DNA of 64,000 bases from CAZEAP01 sp964510315 (GCA_964510315.1 CAZEAP010000005.1:1-64000), one strand, 5' to 3'; positions 8,641 to 17,695 are shown, numbered from the stretch's first letter. A program made the numbers and translations. The notes: generated by a model not told the origin, from the sequence alone.

Positions 8641-10225
8641 GCTAAGTCCACGGCCGGCACCCGAGATGGAGTCCTCTCACCGGAAGGTCACCGGGCGGGA
8701 ACAGGTCCGCCGCAGCTACGCGCAGTACCTGGGGGATGAGTCCCGCCTGACGGCCCCTCCGGTGGAGGTCCTGCACTTCCCCACCGACGCCGGGGAGGTT
8801 GCTGCCGCCCTCAGGGAAGCCCGGCGCGCCGGCCATCGCGTGGCGGTCTCCGGCGGACGCACCGGCATCACCGGCGGCGCCGTGCCCGTGGGAGCCGAGG
8901 AGATCATCTCCCTGGAGGAACTGACGCACACCCCCCGGCTGCTGCGCCTGAGCGACGGCGGTTGGGCCGTTCGGGTCGGGGCGGGAACCACCCTGGAGGA
9001 ACTGAACGACGCGCTGGCCCACGGGTTGTGCACGTATCCGGACGAACGGCCGGAACGCCCGCTCTTCTACCCGGTGGACACCACCGAGACCACCGCCCAG
9101 GTCGGCGGCACCATCGCCACCAATGCCTCCGGCGCGCGCACCCTCCACTACGGACCCACCCGACAGTGGGTGGAGTGGCTGCGTGTGGTGACCTCCGACG
9201 GACGAGTCCTGGAACTCCGCAGGGGAGAGGTCCGGGCACGGGACGGCGCCTTTCGCTACCGTCGGCAGGACGGGGAACGCGTGGAGGTCCCCATACGGCC
9301 GCTGCCCATCCCCGCCACCAAGCACACCGCCGGATACTGCCTCCGGCCGGAGATGGACGCGCTGGACCTGTTCGTCGGCAGCGAGGGCACGCTCGGCATA
9401 GTCGTGGAGGCCGAGCTGAGGCTGACCGAGAAGCCGCCCAACCGGCTGTTCCTCACCCAGTTCGTGCCCGGTCCGGAGGTCGCCGTCGAGCTGGTCACCG
9501 CCTGCCGGGCCGTCGCGGAACTTGAGCCGCTCGCGATGGAATACGTCGGGCCCGCCGCCCTGGCGCTGCTGCGCAGCAAAGGTCGGGAGACCCCGGCCTA
9601 CATGGAGGTTGCCCGCCTTCCGGAAGGAGTCGCGGCCGCTCTCTACCTGGAGATCCCTTTCGAAGACGAAGCGGACCTGGACGCGATATACGAGGCCCTG
9701 ACCGGGGTGCTGGATTTCTTCGGGCTCGAGCCCGAACGAAGCTGGGCCGGATTCGCCGAGCCGGACCTGGAGGGGATGAAGCGTCTGCGGCACGCGGTGC
9801 CGGAGGCCGTAAACGCCGTCATCGGCCGCCGGAAGAACCGGGTGCCGGAGCTGCACAAGGTCGGCACGGACATGGCCGTGCCGCTCCCCCATCTGAGCGA
9901 GATGATGGACATATACCGTCGGGCCCTCGTGGAAAGCGAGCTGGAGCACGTCATCTTCGGGCACATCGGCGACGGACACCTGCACGTGAACATCCTCCCG
10001 AACTCCCTCGCAGAGCTGGAGCGGGCCGAGGAACTCTACGCACGGTTCGCCGGGGAGGTCGTCCGGCTTGGCGGCAGCGTGGCCGCCGAGCACGGCATCG
10101 GGCGGATAAAAAAGAAGTTCCTGGCCATCCAGTACAGCCCTGAAGAAATCCGCGCCATGCGGGCCGTCAAGGACGCCCTCGACCCCGAGGGCCTCCTCAA
10201 CCCGGGCGTCCTCTTCGGCGGTTGA
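8633..10225 (+). CDS. FAD-linked 2-hydroxyacid dehydrogenase (GlcD/D-lactate dehydrogenase type)
   Basis: This 530-aa protein is a flavoprotein of the VAO/PCMH type. The N-terminal FAD-binding domain shows VSGGRTGITGGAVP, TTAQVGGTIATNASGAR and GSEGTLGIVVEAELRL. The C-terminal FAD-oxidase domain shows the metal-binding HIGDGHLHVNI and the catalytic-region GGSVAAEHGIGRIKK. The family oxidises glycolate, D-lactate or other 2-hydroxyacids. Its start overlaps etfA by 8 bp, so it is the last gene of a three-gene operon and very probably the catalytic subunit of an Etf-linked complex. In the characterised Acetobacterium lactate dehydrogenase, lactate oxidation with NAD is driven by co-oxidation of reduced ferredoxin. 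That function is inferred here. The gene is about 30-60 residues longer than simple GlcD at its N-terminus. Confidence 0.88.
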   Translation: MNELSPRPAPEMESSHRKVTGREQVRRSYAQYLGDESRLTAPPVEVLHFPTDAGEVAAALREARRAGHRVAVSGGRTGITGGAVPVGAEEIISLEELTHTPRLLRLSDGGWAVRVGAGTTLEELNDALAHGLCTYPDERPERPLFYPVDTTETTAQVGGTIATNASGARTLHYGPTRQWVEWLRVVTSDGRVLELRRGEVRARDGAFRYRRQDGERVEVPIRPLPIPATKHTAGYCLRPEMDALDLFVGSEGTLGIVVEAELRLTEKPPNRLFLTQFVPGPEVAVELVTACRAVAELEPLAMEYVGPAALALLRSKGRETPAYMEVARLPEGVAAALYLEIPFEDEADLDAIYEALTGVLDFFGLEPERSWAGFAEPDLEGMKRLRHAVPEAVNAVIGRRKNRVPELHKVGTDMAVPLPHLSEMMDIYRRALVESELEHVIFGHIGDGHLHVNILPNSLAELERAEELYARFAGEVVRLGGSVAAEHGIGRIKKKFLAIQYSPEEIRAMRAVKDALDPEGLLNPGVLFGG

Positions 10226-10235
10226 CCCCGTGGCC

Positions 10236-10613
10236 TCAGCCCTCCAGGAGGACGTGGGCTATGGCCAGGTGGCGGTGGTGGGAGAGGCTGACGTGGATGC
10301 AGCGGACGCCCAATTCCCCCGCGAGTTCCTCGGCCCTGCCCGAGAGGGTGATCGCCGGGGCGCCGAGATCGTCGTTGGAGACCTCCACCTCCCCGAAACC
10401 GACGCCCTTCTGCCAGCCGACACCCAGTGCTTTGAGGGTGGCTTCTTTGGCGGCGAAGCGGGCGGCGAAGCGCTGCTCGGGGTGAGCCGAGCCCCCGCAG
10501 TATTCGGCTTCCCCCTCGGTGAATATGCGCTGGACGAAGCGCTCCCCATGGCGCCGGAGTGCGTTCCGTATGCGCGGCACCTCGACGATGTCCACCCCGG
10601 TGCCCAGGATCAC
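10236..10613 (-). CDS. acpS: Holo-[acyl-carrier-protein] synthase
   Basis: This 125-aa protein transfers the 4'-phosphopantetheine arm of CoA to the serine of acyl carrier protein, activating it for fatty-acid synthesis. The family signatures are both present: GTGVDIVEVPRI at residues 4-15, with the Mg-binding Asp, and FAAKEATLKALG near the middle, with the second acidic ligand. The length is typical of group I AcpS. It lies 28 bp downstream of recA on the same strand and ends 10 bp from the convergent dehydrogenase gene. It is probably translated from a recA-acpS transcript. Confidence 0.93.
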   Translation of the reverse strand: MILGTGVDIVEVPRIRNALRRHGERFVQRIFTEGEAEYCGGSAHPEQRFAARFAAKEATLKALGVGWQKGVGFGEVEVSNDDLGAPAITLSGRAEELAGELGVRCIHVSLSHHRHLAIAHVLLEG

Positions 10614-10641
10614 GTTGGAGACTCCTCCCTGAGGAAACCGG

Positions 10642-11754
10642 CTACTCCTCTTGCTCCTCCGGCTCTTCTTCCTCTTCCTGCTCTTCGGGCTGCTCGGGGC
10701 GTTGAGCTTTCATCTGCTCCAGCAACGTCTTGCGCTTCTCCACCAGTTCGGGGGCGGCCTTCTGGAAGATGGCCAGCTCTATCTCATCGGCAAGATCGGG
10801 GTTTTCCTCCAGGAATTCCCGGACGTTCTCTTTGCCCTGTCCCAGGCGGGTCTCGCCGTAGGAATACCAGGAGCCCGCCTTCTCCACCACGTCGTACTGG
10901 GTCCCCAACTCGACCAGATCGCCTTCTCGGGAGATGCCCCTCCGGAACAGCAAGTCCACCTCGGCCCGTCGGAAGGGAGGAGCAACTTTATTCTTGGCAA
11001 CCTTGATGCGGCAGCGGTTGCCGATGGTCTCTCCGCCGTGCTTGATGCTGCCGATGCGCCGCAGCTCGATCCGAACGGTGGTGTAGAACTTCAGCGCGCG
11101 GCCGCCGGGGGTGGTCTCCGGGTTGCCGAACATCACGCCTATCTTCATCCGCACCTGGTTTATGAAGACCACGGTCGTGCGGCTCTTGCTGACGATGGCG
11201 GCCAGCTTCCGGAGCGCCCGCGACATCAGCCGCGCCTGCAGCCCGACGGTCTGGTCGCCCATCTCCCCCTCGATCTCGGCGCGGGGGGTGAGGGCCGCCA
11301 CCGAGTCGATCACCACGATGTCCAGCGCGCTGCTGCGCACCAGGGCCTCGACGATGTCGAGGGCCTGCTCGCCGGAATCGGGCTGGTTGATCAGCAGGTT
11401 CTCCATGTCCACGCCCAGCCGGCGGCTGTACTGGGTGTCCAGGGCGTGCTCGGCGTCGATGAAGGCGGCCACCCCCTCGGCTTTCTGAGCGCAGGCGATC
11501 ATGTGGAGCGCCAGTGTGGTCTTGCCGGAGGCCTCCGGGCCGTAGACCTCCACCACCCGGCCCCGCGGGATGCCCCCTATGCCCAGCGCAAGGTCCAGCG
11601 CCGGGGAGGCGGTAGAGATGGCGGGCACGTCCACGCGCGCTTCCGTTTCGCTCAGCTTCATGATGGCGCCTTTGCCGTGTTCTTTCTCAATCAGCTCGAG
11701 GGTTCTTTCCAGCGCCTTGTCACGTTGTTCCTTCTCGTTATCGTCCCTGGCCAT
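10642..11754 (-). CDS. recA: Recombinase A
   Basis: This 370-aa RecA is the DNA-dependent ATPase that forms filaments for homologous recombination and stimulates LexA cleavage. Walker A is GPEASGKTTL at residues 72-81. VIDSVAALTPRAEIEGEMGD and the NQVRMKIGVMFGNPETTPGG loop are diagnostic. The C-terminal tail is strongly acidic (Glu-rich, about 20 residues), as in other RecA proteins, where it modulates filament nucleation. A promoter-like element lies just upstream. I see no clear SOS box in the 86 bp between this gene and cutA. Confidence 0.97.
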   Translation of the reverse strand: MARDDNEKEQRDKALERTLELIEKEHGKGAIMKLSETEARVDVPAISTASPALDLALGIGGIPRGRVVEVYGPEASGKTTLALHMIACAQKAEGVAAFIDAEHALDTQYSRRLGVDMENLLINQPDSGEQALDIVEALVRSSALDIVVIDSVAALTPRAEIEGEMGDQTVGLQARLMSRALRKLAAIVSKSRTTVVFINQVRMKIGVMFGNPETTPGGRALKFYTTVRIELRRIGSIKHGGETIGNRCRIKVAKNKVAPPFRRAEVDLLFRRGISREGDLVELGTQYDVVEKAGSWYSYGETRLGQGKENVREFLEENPDLADEIELAIFQKAAPELVEKRKTLLEQMKAQRPEQPEEQEEEEEPEEQEE

Positions 11755-11806
11755 ATTGGGTTACACCACCAGCAGAAGGTAGTCGCGCGAAGTGCTCACC
11801 GAAGGT

Positions 11807-11834
11807 ATTGTATCGGTACGGGGCAGCGGCGCAA
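11807..11834 (-). promoter_or_regulatory. Probable sigma70-type promoter for recA
   Basis: Read on the minus strand, TTGCGC (11834-11829) and TACAAT (11812-11807) are separated by 16 bp, about 50 bp ahead of the recA ATG. The -10 matches five of six consensus bases. It lies just after the cutA stop codon, so recA can be transcribed independently of the genes upstream. Confidence 0.5.
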
Positions 11835-11840
11835 CCGAAC

Positions 11841-12167
11841 TCACTCCTCTCCCTCCAGGCTCTCCTCGATCCAATCCAGGTATTCCGGGTTGCCCGCAAC
11901 GATGGGAAACGCCACCACCTCGGGCACTTCGTAGGAGTGCAACTCCCTGACCCGCTCGCAGAGCCGGTCGAACAGGTCCCGTCGGGTCTTCATCAGCAGG
12001 AGCGATTCGGATTCCCGCGCCATCGCTCCCTTCCAGCGGTAGAGCGAACGGATGCGTCCGGCGATGTTGACGCAGGCGATCAGCCGCTCCTCCAGCAACT
12101 GGCGGGATATAGACTCCGCCTCCGGGCTGCTGGCACAGGTCACCATGACAAGAATCTGCTCAGCCAT
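11841..12167 (-). CDS. cutA: CutA-like divalent cation tolerance protein
   Basis: This 108-aa protein shows the CutA1 pattern: an opening strand ILVMVTCASSPEAESISRQL, the conserved ERLIACVNI segment, then SLYRWKG, LLLMKTRRDLFDRL and HSYEVPEVVAFPI, in the usual order and at usual length. CutA1 forms very stable trimers with a ferredoxin-like fold; its tie to copper tolerance is historical and its true role is unsettled. The ATG at 12167 is preferred to a longer opening because the family signature begins directly after it. The start lies 28 bp inside the 3' end of the GT9 fusion gene, suggesting translational coupling. Confidence 0.9.
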   Translation of the reverse strand: MAEQILVMVTCASSPEAESISRQLLEERLIACVNIAGRIRSLYRWKGAMARESESLLLMKTRRDLFDRLCERVRELHSYEVPEVVAFPIVAGNPEYLDWIEESLEGEE

Positions 12168-14062
12168 GAGTCCGTCTCCTTTCCCCGTTCGAATCCGCGC
12201 TTCAGCATGGCCCGCACGGACCTGCTTTGGGTGAATTCCTGCCGGTAGGCCTCCAGCATCGTCCGCAGGTGTTCTTCGGAAAGCCGCCCTTCCAGGTCCG
12301 CCGCCAGCTTCCCCAGGTCCACCCCGTAGAGGTACGCCCTGGCCGGTGGGGGCAGCCATCCTGTCCGGTGGGTCGTCCCGGCGCCAATCATCCCCACGGA
12401 AAGCTCCCCCTCTCCGTTAGTCTGCACAAACAGGTCGCGCGCTTGCAGCCTGCCGACGCGCCGCCGTTCCGCGTGCAGCGACCCCACGGCTTCCGCCAGC
12501 GCCCCGGGGAGCGCCTCGCGCTCCGGCTCGGAACTTCCCGGGGCGTTCTGCGCCAGCCAGACGCTGAGGGGAACCGCCCCGTCGGGACGCTCCGTGATGA
12601 GGAGCTGAGTGCCGCGGCCCCGATGCACTGCCTCCATGTAGCCGACCGGAAAACCCAGCGAAGCCCCGTCCGCGTGAAGCCGCCCGGCAGAGCGCCACGC
12701 GTGCCGGGCCTCCCGCAGCCGCCGGCTGAATCGCTCCACGATCAGCGGCGCCCGAGGCAGGCCCTCCGGGGGCCTCTCGGCAAGGCGCCAATCGCCCAGC
12801 AGCTTTCGCTCCCGGTCCGGCGCCGCCGGCCACGGTTCTCCGCTGCGGAGTATCCGGTCCGGCCGGCACAGCCATCTGAAGAACTCCGCACAGCTATAGG
12901 CGCTGTTCACCTCGCCCGACCACGGGCCCAGCCTGAACGGACGGGAGAACGCCGCCCGGATGGGGCCGGGGCGGGCCCGTCGTTCCCCCTCACCCTCCAG
13001 GACTCCTCGCGCCGCACTCAGCACCTGGCCGCTCGAGATGCTGGTCATGCACCGCGGGTCTCTGCACCGCCGCCTGGTGCAGGGTCGGCAGGGCGCCGTA
13101 CCGGTCACCACGAGACTCCTGGAGCAGTAAGGCCCGCTCTGGGTGGGGTCCTTCGGGCCAAATAAGGCCACCACGGGCGTACCCGCCGCGGCGGCCAGGT
13201 GCATCGGGCCGGTGTCGCTGCCGATGAACAGGTCCGCCCGGCTCACCAGACACACCAGCTCCTGGAGGCGCTCGGTCCGGGGGGCCAGAGTGCCGGGCCG
13301 CTTCATCAGCAGCACGACCTGCTCGGCCAGGTGCCGGTCGCCGGGCCCCCAGGTGACCAGCACGTGGGCCCCGAACTCCTCGATCAGCCGGTCGGCGACG
13401 ATGGCGTAGCGCGCCGGCAACCACCGCTTGAACGCGGCGAAGCGGCTCGTGCCCGGATGGATGACCACCAGTGGCCCGTCGCCCCGCCGCTCCGGAAGCG
13501 ACCGCTCCATCTCCCGTGCAGCCTCCTCATCGAAATGCACCAGCGGCTGGGCGTACCGCGTGGCGATGCCGAGGGGGGCCAGCAGAGCAAGATAGCGCTC
13601 GATGCGGTGAACGCCCTTTTTGGGCGCCTGGACGCGAACGGTCTGGAACAGATGACTCAGCTCCCGGCTGACCGGCCGGGCAAAGCCGACTTTCAGGGGC
13701 GCGCCGGCGGCCGCCACGATCCAGGCGCTCTTCAGGCTGCTCTGGAAGTCGACCGAGGCCTCGAACTCCCGCCGGCGCAGGTCCTTCACGAACTGTCTCA
13801 ACTCCCCCCCGAAGCGCTTCCAGCGGAGGGGGTTCTTCAGCATTGCCCCCCAGCGGAGCCGCGGGACGACGAGCAGTTCGTCGATGCACCGATGCCCCCC
13901 CAGCAGGTCGCTGAAGCGCTCCTCCACCACCCACGTGATGTGGGCCTGCGGCCGTTCCTTCCGGAGAAGGCTCAGCGCGTTGAGGGTATGGACCACGTCC
14001 CCCAGGCCGCTCAGGCGCACGCAGAGGATGCGGCCGCCGCTTTGTCTCTGGCAGATTGTCAT
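12140..14062 (-). CDS. GT9 heptosyltransferase fused to a degenerate LPS-kinase-like domain
   Basis: This 640-aa protein has two parts. Residues 1 to about 345 are a GT9 (ADP-heptose:LPS heptosyltransferase) domain with VRLSGLGDVVHTLNALSLL, an HPGTSRFAAFKRWLP strand and the nucleotide-sugar site SDTGPMHLAAAAGTPVVALF. Residues about 370-630 resemble the Kdo/heptose kinase (WaaP/KdkA) fold: an EFFRWLCRPDRILRSG opening, a LITERPDG hinge and LHAERRRVGRLQARDLFVQ where kinases have a catalytic H-x-D-x-N type loop. Here the expected catalytic Asp is Arg, and the later DFG-like Asp is also not evident, so the second domain may be inactive or act on something else. It presumably builds or senses the LPS core at the inner face of the cytoplasmic membrane. 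Confidence 0.85.
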   Translation of the reverse strand: MTICQRQSGGRILCVRLSGLGDVVHTLNALSLLRKERPQAHITWVVEERFSDLLGGHRCIDELLVVPRLRWGAMLKNPLRWKRFGGELRQFVKDLRRREFEASVDFQSSLKSAWIVAAAGAPLKVGFARPVSRELSHLFQTVRVQAPKKGVHRIERYLALLAPLGIATRYAQPLVHFDEEAAREMERSLPERRGDGPLVVIHPGTSRFAAFKRWLPARYAIVADRLIEEFGAHVLVTWGPGDRHLAEQVVLLMKRPGTLAPRTERLQELVCLVSRADLFIGSDTGPMHLAAAAGTPVVALFGPKDPTQSGPYCSRSLVVTGTAPCRPCTRRRCRDPRCMTSISSGQVLSAARGVLEGEGERRARPGPIRAAFSRPFRLGPWSGEVNSAYSCAEFFRWLCRPDRILRSGEPWPAAPDRERKLLGDWRLAERPPEGLPRAPLIVERFSRRLREARHAWRSAGRLHADGASLGFPVGYMEAVHRGRGTQLLITERPDGAVPLSVWLAQNAPGSSEPEREALPGALAEAVGSLHAERRRVGRLQARDLFVQTNGEGELSVGMIGAGTTHRTGWLPPPARAYLYGVDLGKLAADLEGRLSEEHLRTMLEAYRQEFTQSRSVRAMLKRGFERGKETDSWLSRFLSW

Positions 14063-14081
14063 GATGAACCGGCCGCTGCCT

Positions 14082-15398
14082 TTAGTCTCCCTCCTGCACG
14101 GTGAGCGTCCGCTCTGCCAGGCCGGAGATGGTCAGGCCCGACTCCCCGGCTATGGCCGTGCGGACAGTATCGTTCAGTGGTTCGGTCCAATGCGCGGGTA
14201 TGTCCTCGGCGCCGATGACGGTCCCTATCACGGAGCCGGCGGTGGCGCCGTTGCAGTCGGTGTCCAGTCCGGCCTCCACCGACAGGCCCACGGTGCGGGA
14301 GAAGTCGCCCTCCCCCCACAGCAACGCCAGAGCCACGATGGCCGCGTTGTTGATGGTGTGAACGCCGGAGTAGTCGCCGTACTCGTCCAGCGCCCTGTCG
14401 ATGGCCTCCTCGGCATCGCAGCCTTCACCCTTCCAGGAGAGCACGTTGCCGACGGCCTCGGAGAGGCGGCAGGTTTCGGGGATTTCGCTGAGCCCCAGCC
14501 TGACGATCTTCTCCATGCTGTCGGTCACGAAGGCGGCCGCCAGCATGGCCCCAACCCACATCTCCCCGTAGATGCCGTTCCTGGTGTGGCTGATTGAAGC
14601 GTCCTTGAAGGCCAGCCCCGCCGCCTCCTCCGGCCGGCCGGGGCAGGCGTAGCCGAAGGCGTCCGCCCGGATCTGCGCTCCTATCCACTCGCGGTACGGG
14701 TTGCGGTGTCGGGCACTCTCGGGCGGCCAGATGCCGTTGACGAAGTTGCGGTAGGCCGCCCGTTCGGCGGTAAAGGTCTGATAGTAGGGAAGATGCCACA
14801 TCCAGAACTCCGCCACCTGCCGCGGCGTGAACTCGCGGCCGTGCTGCTCCAGGACGTTCAGCCCGACGATGGTGTAATCGACGTCGTCGTCCCTTTCGGC
14901 GCGGGTTATGTTGCCGCGAAGCAGGGGCTCGGCACCCTCGCGGAACTCAATCCCCCGGTTGTTCTCCGGACAGGGGGGGAAGTAGTCGTCCAGTTCCTCC
15001 AGCCCGCAGACTTCCATCAGGTCGGCGATCTTGTCGCGCCTCCAGCCCTCCACGGGTTTACCCAGCATGCAGCCGGCGATCCGGCCGAGCCAGGCGCCGT
15101 GCGTCTTGTTCTCCAGCTCTTCCGGGGAAAGGGACACGGCGACGTGGCGGGGGCCTTCGGGGCGCAGCTCCCGGGTCTTCTCCAGCTCGCTGGGCTCCTC
15201 GTAGGGGAACTCCGGGGAAGGGGCCAGGCGACGCAGCCCCTCCAGCAGCGCCTCCGCCTTGGAGGCCATCCGGGCACCGCTCTCCCGGCGGATCAGCTTC
15301 ACCTGGCGCTCCAGCTCCCAGGTCTCGCAGCCCTGCTCGGAAAGCTCCTTCAGTTCTGCTTCGGCGAACTTCAGCATCTCCTCCGGCTTTTCCGGCAT
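14082..15398 (-). CDS. ADP-ribosylglycohydrolase-family protein
   Basis: This 438-aa protein has a C-terminal ADP-ribosyl-glycohydrolase (DraG/ARH) domain. THGAWLGRIAGCMLGKPVEGW opens it, an acidic ERDDDVDYTIVGL motif sits where the Mg-binding Asp cluster lies, and AGLDTDCNGATAGSVIG carries the second metal-binding D-x-D. Family members remove ADP-ribose from proteins or nucleic acids, or hydrolyse related N-glycosides. The first 100 or so residues are a charged helical extension of unknown role. The ATG at 15398 was chosen over an upstream ATG because GAAGGAG lies 8 bases before it. It is 19 bp upstream of the GT9 fusion gene and co-directional. Confidence 0.85.
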   Translation of the reverse strand: MPEKPEEMLKFAEAELKELSEQGCETWELERQVKLIRRESGARMASKAEALLEGLRRLAPSPEFPYEEPSELEKTRELRPEGPRHVAVSLSPEELENKTHGAWLGRIAGCMLGKPVEGWRRDKIADLMEVCGLEELDDYFPPCPENNRGIEFREGAEPLLRGNITRAERDDDVDYTIVGLNVLEQHGREFTPRQVAEFWMWHLPYYQTFTAERAAYRNFVNGIWPPESARHRNPYREWIGAQIRADAFGYACPGRPEEAAGLAFKDASISHTRNGIYGEMWVGAMLAAAFVTDSMEKIVRLGLSEIPETCRLSEAVGNVLSWKGEGCDAEEAIDRALDEYGDYSGVHTINNAAIVALALLWGEGDFSRTVGLSVEAGLDTDCNGATAGSVIGTVIGAEDIPAHWTEPLNDTVRTAIAGESGLTISGLAERTLTVQEGD

Positions 15399-16036
15399 TT
15401 CAGCGGCTCCTTCAGAGCGTCTCTCAGGTACCGGCACAGGCGGGTACTACGTAGCACAAACCGGCGAAGCGGTCAATCACCGGTCCCCCCCGGGGCGCCC
15501 CGCCTCCTTTTGCCTCGCCATCCCGCCGCCCCGGCGTCCCTCGGCGGTACAGCCCCAATTCCGTCCGGACTCCGCCCCGTTGGCTAACTTTCTTTTGCGC
15601 TGGGGTCATCACTTTGGATTTTGCGTTGTAAATCATTTCCGGTAGAAGGGCTGCGGGAAAATGGGTTCGTTTCGTAATTGGGGGCACATCTCGTCCCGAC
15701 GCCCGCATCGGGCGGCTTCGGCATGCACAACCCTTACGGCCCGGAGGCCCGTGGCCGAATGGGGAACAGTACGTCTGGCGCTATGAGTCCGCTGCACGCG
15801 AGTCTCCCATCATCCTGGGTCGCGGTGCCACCCCCCGAAGGACGGGGAATCTCCACCCTACTCGTCCTGCCGCGCCACGTCAAGGGAACGCGCGTATAGA
15901 CAAAAAGCCGCGGCGTGGACGCCACACGCACACGGGGGTGTTGGCCCGGCTCCGAGCGGGGCCTCCGGCGGGACCGCAGAAAAACCGCCGGAACCGGGGA
16001 CGACTCAGGTCCCCGGCCGTTTGCACGGCTCCCGCG
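15399..16036. other. Gene-poor intergenic stretch with degenerate repeat-like sequence
   Basis: No coding sequence stands up here. The part near 15600-15690 (GAAAATGGGTTCGTTTCGTAA) resembles an intergenic repeat type that recurs in planctomycete-like genomes. The part at 15800-15840 (CATCATCCTGGGTCGCGG) has a weak look-alike near 26730. The G+C content and skew are like the rest of the window. Confidence 0.45.
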
Positions 16037-16305
16037 GGGCTCGTAGAATGAGGTGCCGGGGCGCCGCCCAGGATGTCTTTCTGAGCGAGCGCATCTTTAG
16101 CGAGCGAAGTTTACCCGCCTGTGGCGGGAATCTCTTCGTCCGGCTCAATGCGCATGGCCCGCCGGGAAGCAAGGGCGGCGGGGCGGCAAAGTACGGCGTC
16201 ACAGACCGGCGAGATGCGTTCGGCGCCTGAAGAGAAGGCGCCTCAGCATGACGGCGTGGCAGGCGCCGGGCCGATTTGAGTGTCGATGGACGGTTTCTAC
16301 GAAGC
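16037..16305 (+). mobile_element. MITE-like element, copy 1 (degenerate ends)
   Basis: This stretch of about 270 bp matches the element at 61401-61696 read on the opposite strand. Shared blocks are TGTCTTTCTGAGCGAGCGCA, GAGCGAAGTTTACCCGCCTG, GGCGAGATGCGTTCGGCGCC and CTCAGCATGACGGCGTGGCA. The left end (GGCTCGTAGAATGAGGTGC) and right end (TTTCTACGAAGCA) are decayed forms of the 13-bp terminal repeat. It has no coding capacity. It ends 40 bp before the M48 protease gene and may affect its upstream region. Confidence 0.8.
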
Positions 16306-16345
16306 AGCCTGGTACGTCATCTGATCCTGGCGGGATTTTCAGCAC

Positions 16346-17695
16346 ATGCTTCTGCCCTTCCTGCTGTGCGTACTTGTCCTCTACGTGCCGCTTCCCCTGT
16401 CGGGGCCGGTTCCGCCCTGGCCACTGACGGCGGCCGGGGTAGCCGCACTGGTGCTGCTTCACGCGCTGGCCTGCTGGCTGGGCAGCGGCCTGGCCGTGCA
16501 TCTGGCCGGCCTCCCCGGGTCCCTGCCGGACGTTGCCGCCAGCCGTGTCTTCTCCTTCCTGAAGGGGCTGATGGCAGGATTGGTGGGGGCGGCGGTCTTC
16601 GGGCTGGAGTGGCCGCTGCTGGTGGAGAGGCTGCTGGGACGGTGGCGCTGGGCGGTGCTGGTGGACGACCTGCTCCTGCTGCTGCCCGCCGTGGTTATGG
16701 CCCTCACCCTGATGGCGTTTCAGCGCCGACTGGAAGCCCGGCGGCGGCAGATCAGCCTGAGCCCGGCGCGCTACCTGTGGCTGCGGTTCCGGGTGGAACT
16801 CGGCATCATCCTGGCCCCGTGGATAGCGCTGGTGCTGTTGACCGACATCTCCGGCGCTCTCTACAGGGGCACCGGATATGCGCCCCTGGCGGAGACGGGG
16901 GCCACCGCCGGGGTTCTGCTGGCGCTGGTAGTGGGCAGCCCGCTGCTGCTGAGGGCGGTCTGGAAGACCTCCTCCCTGCCGGCCGGCCCCCTGCGGAGCC
17001 GCCTGGAGGATTTCTGCCGGCGGAACAGCTTCCGATGCCGCGACATCCTGCTGTGGCACACCGAGCACCACCTGGCCAACGCCGGGGTAATCGGTCCGCT
17101 GCCCTGGCTGCGCTACGTCCTGCTGAGCGACGCGCTGGTCTCCCGGTGCACCGAGGACGAGGTGGAGGCGGTCTTCGCGCACGAAGTGGGCCATATCCGC
17201 CATCACCATCTTCCGTTTTACCTGATCCTGGCGGTGGGGTTCCTGTGCTTCTACGCCAACCTGGTGGACGTGCTGGCGGCCGCCGGATGGGTGCAGCCGC
17301 TGGGCAACATCTTCGGGCTCCAGATGACCCTCCCCCAGGCGGTGGCGATGCTGATCTTCGCCGCTTTCTACTGGATTCTGCTCTTCGGTTTCGTCTCCCG
17401 GCGGATGGAGCAGCAGGCCGACGTCTACAGCCTGAGGTCTGCGAAGGATCCGGAGGCTTTCCTGGGCGCGCTGGACAAGCTGGGGAGCCTTGCCCGCACA
17501 TCGCGCCGCACTTCCTTCTGGCGGCACTTTGGCTTCAACCAGCGCATCGAGTTCCTCCGCGGCCTGCTTGAAGACCCCCGGCGGCTCCGGAAGTTCTCTC
17601 TGAAAGTCACGGCCATCAAGGTCGTCCTCGTCGCCCTGATCGCCGCCGGCGCGATCCGGCTGCTGCTCCAACGGCCGGAGCTTTTCGGCCTGTAA
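16346..17695 (+). CDS. M48-family membrane metalloprotease
   Basis: This 449-aa integral membrane protein has about four hydrophobic segments in the first 200 residues, two more around 290-350 and one at the C-terminus. The zinc-binding motif HEVGH starts at His279, in DEVEAVFAHEVGHIRHHH. MEQQADVYSLR about 70 residues on supplies the expected third ligand (an E-x-x-A-D region), between membrane segments as in HtpX and Ste24. Such proteases degrade misfolded membrane or envelope proteins, cutting in or near the membrane. The first Met lies 40 bp after the MITE copy; no strong ribosome-binding site is visible. It is followed by 250 bp and then corA. Confidence 0.87.
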   Translation: MLLPFLLCVLVLYVPLPLSGPVPPWPLTAAGVAALVLLHALACWLGSGLAVHLAGLPGSLPDVAASRVFSFLKGLMAGLVGAAVFGLEWPLLVERLLGRWRWAVLVDDLLLLLPAVVMALTLMAFQRRLEARRRQISLSPARYLWLRFRVELGIILAPWIALVLLTDISGALYRGTGYAPLAETGATAGVLLALVVGSPLLLRAVWKTSSLPAGPLRSRLEDFCRRNSFRCRDILLWHTEHHLANAGVIGPLPWLRYVLLSDALVSRCTEDEVEAVFAHEVGHIRHHHLPFYLILAVGFLCFYANLVDVLAAAGWVQPLGNIFGLQMTLPQAVAMLIFAAFYWILLFGFVSRRMEQQADVYSLRSAKDPEAFLGALDKLGSLARTSRRTSFWRHFGFNQRIEFLRGLLEDPRRLRKFSLKVTAIKVVLVALIAAGAIRLLLQRPELFGL

